Of a stretch of DNA of 64,000 nucleotides, positions 58,032 through 64,000 are shown in pieces. Every line of letters starts with the position of its first letter. The first letter of the stretch is position 1. The stretch is taken from the NCBI RefSeq assembly GCF_000012505.1, contig NC_007513.1:1860001-1924000 (forward strand). Direction: 5' to 3'. Below the pieces are notes generated by a model. It searched no databases. It saw only the letters and a list, made by a program, of their open reading frames with translations, and was not told the DNA's origin. The DNA is from Synechococcus sp. CC9902. Lineage in GTDB: Bacteria > Cyanobacteriota > Cyanobacteriia > PCC-6307 > Cyanobiaceae. Both the position numbers and the translations under genes were made by a program.

Positions 58032-58922
58032 GTGATAGACCCGAATTCAGCAGTGCTCAAGCCCGAGTGGTTGCGCGTTAAAGCCCCGCAGCGGGAAAGG
58101 ATCGGTGCTGTCGCAGATCTACTGCAAGACCTCAATCTGAACACGGTCTGCCAAGAGGCAAGTTGCCCGAACATCGGCGAATGTTTTGCCGGTGGAACAG
58201 CCACTTTTTTAATCATGGGTCCGGGCTGCACCCGCGCCTGCCCCTACTGCGACATCGACTTCGACAAAAGTGTTAGGGAGCTTGATCCGAGCGAACCAGA
58301 ACGCCTTGGAGAAGCTGTTGCACGCCTTGGGTTAAGCCACGTTGTAATTACATCCGTCAATCGTGACGACCTGCTCGACGGCGGTGCCTCTCAATTTGTG
58401 GCGTGTATTGAGCAGGTGAAGCAGCGGTCCCCGCTCACCACCATTGAATTACTCATCCCCGATCTTTGCGGGAACTGGGACGCACTAGCCACCGTGATGG
58501 CAGCCGCACCTCACGTACTGAATCACAATATTGAGACGGTCCCACGGATGTACAAAAAGGCAAGGCCCCAGGGCATTTATGAACGCTCCCTGGACTTACT
58601 TCAACGGGTGCGAAAGGGCTGGCCAAAGGTGTACACAAAGTCGGGGCTCATGGCGGGCTTGGGTGAAACCGATGACGAGGTGATCGGCGTCTTAAAGGAC
58701 TTACGCGACCATCAAGTCGACATTGTGACCATCGGGCAATACCTCTCACCTGGGCCCAAGCACCTAGCAGTCGATCGATTTGTCACGCCCAGCCAATTCG
58801 AGTCGTATCGCAGCATTGGGGAAGACGAGCTGGGCTTCCTCCAAGTGGTGAGCAGTCCACTCACCCGCAGCAGCTATCACGCTGGTGAGGTGCAACGGCT
58901 TATGGCCAGTCATCCCCGCTAA
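58032..58922 (+). CDS. lipA: Lipoyl synthase
   Basis: LipA inserts two sulfur atoms into octanoyl groups by radical SAM chemistry. The 296-residue protein has the auxiliary cluster motif [12 protein letters not shown] (Cys40, 45, 51) and the radical SAM motif CTRACPYC (Cys66, 70, 73). The C-terminal RSSYHAGE serine motif is present. Translation starts at GTG 58032. Its 3' end overlaps the convergent YCII gene by 23 bp. Confidence 0.97.
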   Translation: MIDPNSAVLKPEWLRVKAPQRERIGAVADLLQDLNLNTVCQEASCPNIGECFAGGTATFLIMGPGCTRACPYCDIDFDKSVRELDPSEPERLGEAVARLGLSHVVITSVNRDDLLDGGASQFVACIEQVKQRSPLTTIELLIPDLCGNWDALATVMAAAPHVLNHNIETVPRMYKKARPQGIYERSLDLLQRVRKGWPKVYTKSGLMAGLGETDDEVIGVLKDLRDHQVDIVTIGQYLSPGPKHLAVDRFVTPSQFESYRSIGEDELGFLQVVSSPLTRSSYHAGEVQRLMASHPR

Positions 58923-59208
58923 CAGGGATCCACTCCTGAAGCTGCCACGCCACAAGACCCTCCACAATCATTGGATCCTGGCTCACCCAGGCCAGGGCAT
59001 CGGCATAGGACGAGGCTTGAAAAATCAGCATTCCTCCACCGCCAGGACGCCGCTGATCATCGACTAAAAAGCCACTGCGAATGCGTCGTCCAAGCCCGAT
59101 GTGTTGATCCAGCCAATGGCGATGCGCCTCCAAAAATGGACGCCGCTGCTCGATCGAGAGAGCAGCGGTTTCAGCCGTAAAGGTTTCTGTCTTGACGAAC
59201 CAAGCCAC
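58900..59208 (-). CDS. YCII-related domain protein
   Basis: The 102-residue protein has the YciI/DGPF fold pattern: [27 protein letters not shown] (with the conserved histidine), [20 protein letters not shown] and [18 protein letters not shown]. Such small proteins may have hydrolase or dehalogenase-like activity; the role is unknown. The GTG at 59208 is the natural start, 22 bp after the gltB stop, so it is probably cotranscribed with it. The longer frame to 59436 reads through gltB in another phase. Confidence 0.85.
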   Translation of the reverse strand: MAWFVKTETFTAETAALSIEQRRPFLEAHRHWLDQHIGLGRRIRSGFLVDDQRRPGGGGMLIFQASSYADALAWVSQDPMIVEGLVAWQLQEWIPVSGDDWP

Positions 59209-59230
59209 CCGGTGACTCCGAAGATCGTGA

Positions 59231-62200
59231 TTAGGCCGCGACGGCCTGTTTCTCGGTGAGCCCCATGGGAGCCCGTTCGCTCGGAGGCACCAGCACCTTG
59301 AAGCGGGATTTAGCAGTAGGCCAGTCCGCCAGAAGTTCGGAAGCTTTTTCACTTCCAGTGACCGCCAAATAGCGCTCCAACAAATCCTTGAGCATGGCGT
59401 CTTGCTCTCCCGTTGTGAGAGCGCAGACCTCAACAATTTCTGGATTCACGCGAGGCGTCACACCACCCGTGTCATCCAACAAAAAGGCGACGCCACCGGT
59501 CATCCCAGCACCGATATTTCGCCCTGTGCTGCCGAGTACCACGACCACACCGCCCGTCATGTATTCACAGCAGTGGTCCCCGGCACCTTCTACGACGGTT
59601 TTCGCACCGCTGTTACGCACACCGAAGCGTTCGCCAGCTCTGCCGTAGGCAAACAACTCACCTCCTGTTGCCCCGTAGAGACAGGTATTGCCAAGGATCA
59701 CCTGCTCACCAGGATTTGGGGTGCCATCACTGGGGACCAATGTGATCCGACCACTATTCATCCCTTTACCCACGTAATCGTTGGCTTCTCCTTCGAGACG
59801 CACATTCATCCCTTGAACGAGGAAGGCACCAAAACTTTGTCCGGCAGCTCCACGGAATGTGAGATCAAGCTGGCCCTTGAAACCTCGATTGCCATGGAGC
59901 TGGGCCAACTCCCCAGCCAAACGAGCACAAACACTGCGATCGGTATTGATGATTTCAGTGATGCGACTCAGATCGCTGTGGTTCTCAACGGCCTCCATCA
60001 ACTCACGATCTGCCAGAAAATCATCTTCGAGGATGGGGCCATTGCCGTGAGCCGTAGCGCTATGGGTGAGCCAAGAGCGATCTTCAGAACCGGCAATGGG
60101 AGCCAAGAGGCTGGATAGATCAACACAGCTGGTTTTCGCCAAATCAACGGCACGGGTCTGCAATAGGTCGGTTCGACCGATCAAATCCTCAAGCTTGGCC
60201 ATCCCCAAAAGGCTCAGCAGCTGGCGAACCTCTTCGGCCACAAACCAAAAGAAGTTCACCACATGCTCAGGCACTCCCTTAAAGCGTTTTCGCAGTGCTT
60301 CTTTCTGAGTCGCAACACCGACCGGGCAATTATTGGTGTGGCAAACGCGGGCCATGATGCAGCCCTCAGCAATCATCGCCACCGAACCAAAGCCAAATTC
60401 CTCGGCACCCAACATCGCTGCGATCACAACATCCCAACCCGTTTTCAGGCCCCCATCGGCCCGAAGCAGAACTCGATCACGCAATCCGTTTTCCAACAGA
60501 GAGCGATGCACTTCAGTGAGGCCAAGTTCCCAAGGGCTACCGGCGTGCTTAATCGAACTGAGGGGTGACGCTCCTGTACCGCCGTCATGGCCAGAAATCT
60601 GAATCACATCGGCGTTGGCTTTCGCCACGCCAGCGGCAATGGTGCCGATCCCTATTTCAGACACCAATTTGACGCTGACTGGAGCCTTGGGATGCACCTG
60701 GTGCAAATCATGAATGAGCTGAGCCAGGTCTTCAATTGAGTAAATGTCGTGATGGGGAGGCGGAGAGATCAAGGCCACACCCGGTTTGCTGTTGCGCAAC
60801 CAGGCGATGTAGTTATCAACCTTGGGACCTGGCAGCTGGCCCCCTTCACCCGGTTTGGCGCCTTGGGCCACCTTGATCTCTAACTGTTTGGCACTACGGA
60901 GGTATTCCGCTGTGACCCCAAACCGCCCTGACGCGATCTGCTTAATCGCCGAACTTGCGGTGTCGCCATTGCGCAACCCTCCGATGCTCGGAAACGCTGC
61001 GGACCTGCCTTCCGCATCGACATCACTCAAGACCTGGAAACGAGCTGGATCTTCACCACCTTCACCACTATTGCTCTTGCCACCGATGCGATTCATCGCC
61101 ACGGCAAGGACCTCATGGGCCTCCCGCGACAAGGCACCAAGACTCATGCCACCGGTGCAAAATCTGCTGCACAAACTTTCCACGCTTTCCACCTGATCGA
61201 GGGGACGTGGGGTTGAAGCGATCTTGAACTCCAACAAATCGCGTAACGCAGTAACTGGACGGTTCTCCAGCAGTGTTTTGTAGGTGGAAAAGTGGTCGTA
61301 TCCAGGGCCAGTTTTCACGGCAGCGTGCAGCGCCTTCGACATATCTGGACTGTTCAGGTGGAATTCACCACCCGAGCGGTACTGCACAAAACCCATAAAT
61401 TCGAGCTTGCTGCGGTTGAGCTCGGGGAAAGCCTTGGCATGCAACGACAGGGTTTCGTTGGCGAGTTCAGCAAGGGTCATCCCGGCCACACGACTGGTGG
61501 TGCCGGAAAACGCCATCTCAATCACGTCTGCACCGAGGCCGATGGCCTCAAAAATTTGTGCACCGTGATAGCTCGCTAGCAAGGAGATCCCAATCTTTGA
61601 GAGGATCTTGCGCAAGCCATTTTCCAGAGAGATGCGAACGTTCTCTTGAGCTTTGACAGCGTCAAGGGAGGGAAGTTTGCCCTGCTCAATCCGCTTTTGA
61701 GTTTTGGGATGCTCCAACCAGTGGCGGGTCGTTTCCCACGTCAGCCATGGGCATACAGCACTCGCCCCATAGCCGATCAAACAGGCCATGTGATGCGTGC
61801 TCCAACATTGAGCCGTATCGGCAACCAAAGAACATTGCAACCGCAGCTTTTGGCGCAGGAGGTGGTGATGCACCGCTCCAACGGCCAAGAGGGCGGGCAT
61901 CGCCACCGTTGTGGCACTGAGCTCTGAAGGTTGGCCATCCGCCCGAACACGGTCCGATAACACCAACACTTGTGCCCCATCGCGCACGAGCTGTTCAGCG
62001 TTTTTGCATAGATCGTTCAGAGCAGTGCCCAATCCGCCAGCACAGGCTTCAACGGCCACTTGAGTGGACAGCATCCTGACCGGAAGGCCTTGCTGAGAGA
62101 GAGCCGCTAACTCAGTTTCATTGAGCACCGGGCTATCGAGGTGAATCACTGCAGCAGCCTTGGCCTCAGGCTTCAAGGCTGGGCGACGCTCACCCAGATG

Positions 62201-63841
62201 CATTTCCAGACTCATCACCAACTTCTCGCGAAGCGGATCAATGGGCGGGTTCGTGACCTGTGCGAACCGTTGCTTGAAGTAGTCGTACAGCAAATGGGGG
62301 CGGTCAGACAGAACTGCTAGTGGGATGTCGTCCCCCATGCAGTACGTGGGCTCCTTGCCAAGGCCAGCCATGTCTTCGATCACCAGATCGAGGTCTTCGG
62401 CGGTGAAGCCCATCGCCGTCTGCAGACGCAACAGATCGAGCTCTCCCATGCAGCGCGCCTCAACCCACGGCTGCGCTGATACAGAGGAACGGTGTTGATG
62501 CAACCAATCTGCATAAGGAAAACGTTGGGCAGCGTCTTCCTTTACAGCCCAATTATCGAGAAGTTGGCCGGTTTCTAAGTCGACGGCCAACATTTGACCA
62601 GGGCCCAATCGACCTTTCTGGACGATGGTCTTGTCGGTTAAATCGACCACACCGGTTTCTGAGCCCATGATCACGAAACCATCGCTGGTGGTACACCAAC
62701 GCGCTGGTCTCAAGCCATTGCGATCCAACGTCGCTCCAACCCGTTTGCCATCGGCAAACACCAGCAGCGCAGGGCCATCCCAGGGCTCCTGAATCCCCGC
62801 ATTGAACTCATACATCGCGGTCACATCAGGACGGCGATCGAGGTCCGGCTGATTGCGGAAAGCCTCCGGCACCAACGTGATCAGGCTGTCCGTAATGGAA
62901 CGGCCACTGCGGACCATCAACTCCAACGTTGCATCGAGATTCGCCGAATCACTGAACGCCGGATTCACGACAGGGATCAGATCAGCCGATGCCTCACCCC
63001 AAACGTTGTGGAGATTGGCTTCCGATGCTTTCGCCCAATTGAGATTGCCCAGAAGGGTATTGATTTCACCGTTATGACCCAGCATTCGCATGGGCTGCGC
63101 CAACGGCCAACGAGGAAGAGTGTTTGTACTGAAGCGACGGTGGTACACCGCAAAGCTCACTTCAAAGCGCGGATCACGAAGGTCGGCGTAATAACGCTCC
63201 AACACCTCTGAACGCACCATGCCCTTGTACACAACGGTGCGGCTGCTCAGGGAGGTGACATAGAAGTCTTGAACTTGGTCGGAGCCCAACTCCTGACGCG
63301 CCCGTGCACCGACTCGCCTGCGAAGGCGAAGTAAGAGAGCTTCAAGGGCATCTCCATCATCCGCTCCATCCAATGCCCACTGCTCAATAGCGGGGGCGGT
63401 CTGCCGTGCCAACTCCCCCAAAACCGATGGGTCGATCGGCACCTCACGCCATCCCAAGGGCGACAAGCCCAAAGCTTTTGCTTCGGCATCGCAACAGGCG
63501 CGCACAGCGGCGCGGCTGGCCGGATTGGTTGGCATGAACATCATGCCAAGGCCCTTAGCAGCACTGGCTTCTGGCCAGACCGCCCTGAGGTAATTCCATG
63601 GAATGCCACACAAGATTCCGGCGCCATCGCCGGAATCACCATCGCCGCCACAGCCACCGCGATGTTCCATACACCCAAGTCCTCGCAGGGCTTGTTGCAA
63701 CACCCAATGACTGGCTTTCCCTGACAGCTGAGCAAGAAAACCAACGCCGCACGCGTCCTTCTCACCAGCCACGGCATCAGGAGCAGCGCTGTCGCTGTAT
63801 GGCCAAGCTGAGGGACGGATGGCTTCAGACATAAACATCAA
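59231..63841 (-). CDS. gltB: Ferredoxin-dependent glutamate synthase, large single subunit
   Basis: GOGAT makes two glutamates from glutamine and 2-oxoglutarate, using reduced ferredoxin. The 1536-residue precursor has a propeptide of about 30 residues before the catalytic N-terminal cysteine in KDACGVGFLAQLSG (Cys31). A glutamine amidotransferase domain, the FMN-binding synthase domain (LISPPPHHDIYSIEDL, ISGHDGGTGASPL) and the [3Fe-4S] cysteines (CIMARVCHTNNCPVGV) follow, then a C-terminal beta-helix (NSGAKTVVEGAGDHCCEYM). Length fits the ferredoxin type (glsF/gltS). The start may be 63841 or the ATG at 63832. Confidence 0.96.
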   Translation of the reverse strand: MMFMSEAIRPSAWPYSDSAAPDAVAGEKDACGVGFLAQLSGKASHWVLQQALRGLGCMEHRGGCGGDGDSGDGAGILCGIPWNYLRAVWPEASAAKGLGMMFMPTNPASRAAVRACCDAEAKALGLSPLGWREVPIDPSVLGELARQTAPAIEQWALDGADDGDALEALLLRLRRRVGARARQELGSDQVQDFYVTSLSSRTVVYKGMVRSEVLERYYADLRDPRFEVSFAVYHRRFSTNTLPRWPLAQPMRMLGHNGEINTLLGNLNWAKASEANLHNVWGEASADLIPVVNPAFSDSANLDATLELMVRSGRSITDSLITLVPEAFRNQPDLDRRPDVTAMYEFNAGIQEPWDGPALLVFADGKRVGATLDRNGLRPARWCTTSDGFVIMGSETGVVDLTDKTIVQKGRLGPGQMLAVDLETGQLLDNWAVKEDAAQRFPYADWLHQHRSSVSAQPWVEARCMGELDLLRLQTAMGFTAEDLDLVIEDMAGLGKEPTYCMGDDIPLAVLSDRPHLLYDYFKQRFAQVTNPPIDPLREKLVMSLEMHLGERRPALKPEAKAAAVIHLDSPVLNETELAALSQQGLPVRMLSTQVAVEACAGGLGTALNDLCKNAEQLVRDGAQVLVLSDRVRADGQPSELSATTVAMPALLAVGAVHHHLLRQKLRLQCSLVADTAQCWSTHHMACLIGYGASAVCPWLTWETTRHWLEHPKTQKRIEQGKLPSLDAVKAQENVRISLENGLRKILSKIGISLLASYHGAQIFEAIGLGADVIEMAFSGTTSRVAGMTLAELANETLSLHAKAFPELNRSKLEFMGFVQYRSGGEFHLNSPDMSKALHAAVKTGPGYDHFSTYKTLLENRPVTALRDLLEFKIASTPRPLDQVESVESLCSRFCTGGMSLGALSREAHEVLAVAMNRIGGKSNSGEGGEDPARFQVLSDVDAEGRSAAFPSIGGLRNGDTASSAIKQIASGRFGVTAEYLRSAKQLEIKVAQGAKPGEGGQLPGPKVDNYIAWLRNSKPGVALISPPPHHDIYSIEDLAQLIHDLHQVHPKAPVSVKLVSEIGIGTIAAGVAKANADVIQISGHDGGTGASPLSSIKHAGSPWELGLTEVHRSLLENGLRDRVLLRADGGLKTGWDVVIAAMLGAEEFGFGSVAMIAEGCIMARVCHTNNCPVGVATQKEALRKRFKGVPEHVVNFFWFVAEEVRQLLSLLGMAKLEDLIGRTDLLQTRAVDLAKTSCVDLSSLLAPIAGSEDRSWLTHSATAHGNGPILEDDFLADRELMEAVENHSDLSRITEIINTDRSVCARLAGELAQLHGNRGFKGQLDLTFRGAAGQSFGAFLVQGMNVRLEGEANDYVGKGMNSGRITLVPSDGTPNPGEQVILGNTCLYGATGGELFAYGRAGERFGVRNSGAKTVVEGAGDHCCEYMTGGVVVVLGSTGRNIGAGMTGGVAFLLDDTGGVTPRVNPEIVEVCALTTGEQDAMLKDLLERYLAVTGSEKASELLADWPTAKSRFKVLVPPSERAPMGLTEKQAVAA

Positions 63842-64000
63842 CTAGACAAATGCGTGGACTGCAACGACGTCTCCTGCAGAAACCAGCGCGTTTGACGATC
63901 CTAGGCAGGCGACATTCCGCACCCAACCACCGCATGCTCCCCATCGCTCCGCCGCCAGAGCCTCTGCCGCAAATTCGTGCCGTCGCGCCAAGGAGAGGAA
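63842..64000 (-). promoter_or_regulatory. Upstream region of gltB at the window edge
   Basis: The last 159 bases hold the gltB promoter side. I looked for an NtcA box (GTA-N8-TAC) and saw none. No gene could be assigned. Confidence 0.3.

Noticed and set aside
59402-60118. 238-codon frame antisense to gltB
   Set aside because: It lies fully inside gltB on the other strand and shows no protein-family pattern.
1-64000. CRISPR arrays, prophage genes, restriction or toxin-antitoxin modules
   Set aside because: I looked for regular short repeats and for integrase, capsid, methylase and toxin signatures and saw none.

Overview
The window looks like chromosome of a marine picocyanobacterium, most likely a Synechococcus of the Prochlorococcus/Synechococcus group (inference). 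The evidence is the photosystem I genes psaA, psaB, psaI and psaL, ndhN, the circadian Fe-S gene ldpA, a large ferredoxin-type glutamate synthase, IdiA/FutA and flavodoxin iron-stress genes, and outer-membrane porins with an S-layer-homology domain. There is no rRNA, CRISPR array, prophage or recognisable insertion sequence.

Layout. 1-9.1 kb: housekeeping genes, namely the end of a CrtD-like carotenoid desaturase, tyrA, a helicase-like gene with a degenerate P-loop, a DUF2839 gene, a small conserved gene, recA behind a LexA-box-like site, a HAD phosphatase beside tRNA-Gln, a Ycf45-type ATPase, ldpA and ndhN. 9.5-26 kb: one long S10/spc/alpha-type cluster, all on the plus strand, from rplC to prfA with secY, adk, rpoA, truA, rplM, rpsI and rpmE. 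rpsN, rpmD and infA are missing from their classical slots. 26-31 kb: an HNH nuclease gene, alanine racemase, tRNA-Ser, a beta-lactamase-fold protein, an NlpC/P60 peptidase, a family 2 glycosyltransferase and a HEAT-repeat protein. 31-40 kb: psaI-psaL, a lone RND pump gene, and psaA-psaB on the opposite strand. 40-43.5 kb: a secreted acidic protein and a CbiG-CobJ fusion for the corrin pathway, whose reading frame extends upstream of any ordinary start codon.

43.5-57.5 kb is an AT-richer accessory region. Two Crp-family regulators and two SLH porins bracket an iron and redox block: a PiuC-like hydroxylase, FutA/IdiA, a ferritin behind a near-perfect Fur-box-like palindrome, and a compact set of four genes (secreted histidine phosphatase, small protein, alpha/beta hydrolase, thioredoxin-reductase-like flavoprotein) that converges on flavodoxin. 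The flavoprotein keeps its redox CxxC but lacks the usual NADPH-binding arginines. A cobalamin riboswitch controls a HupE-type transporter just before the second porin. The two porins share a perfectly identical 324-bp block in direct orientation, 10,887 bp apart, so recombination between the copies could exchange porin barrels or remove the whole iron block.

57.9-64 kb returns to core genes: tRNA-Pro, lipA, a YCII-domain gene and the ferredoxin-dependent glutamate synthase. The strongest leads are the porin repeat with the iron block it flanks, the unusual flavoprotein next to flavodoxin, the riboswitch-HupE unit, the non-canonical start of cbiG-cobJ, and the hairpin-rich rplM leader.
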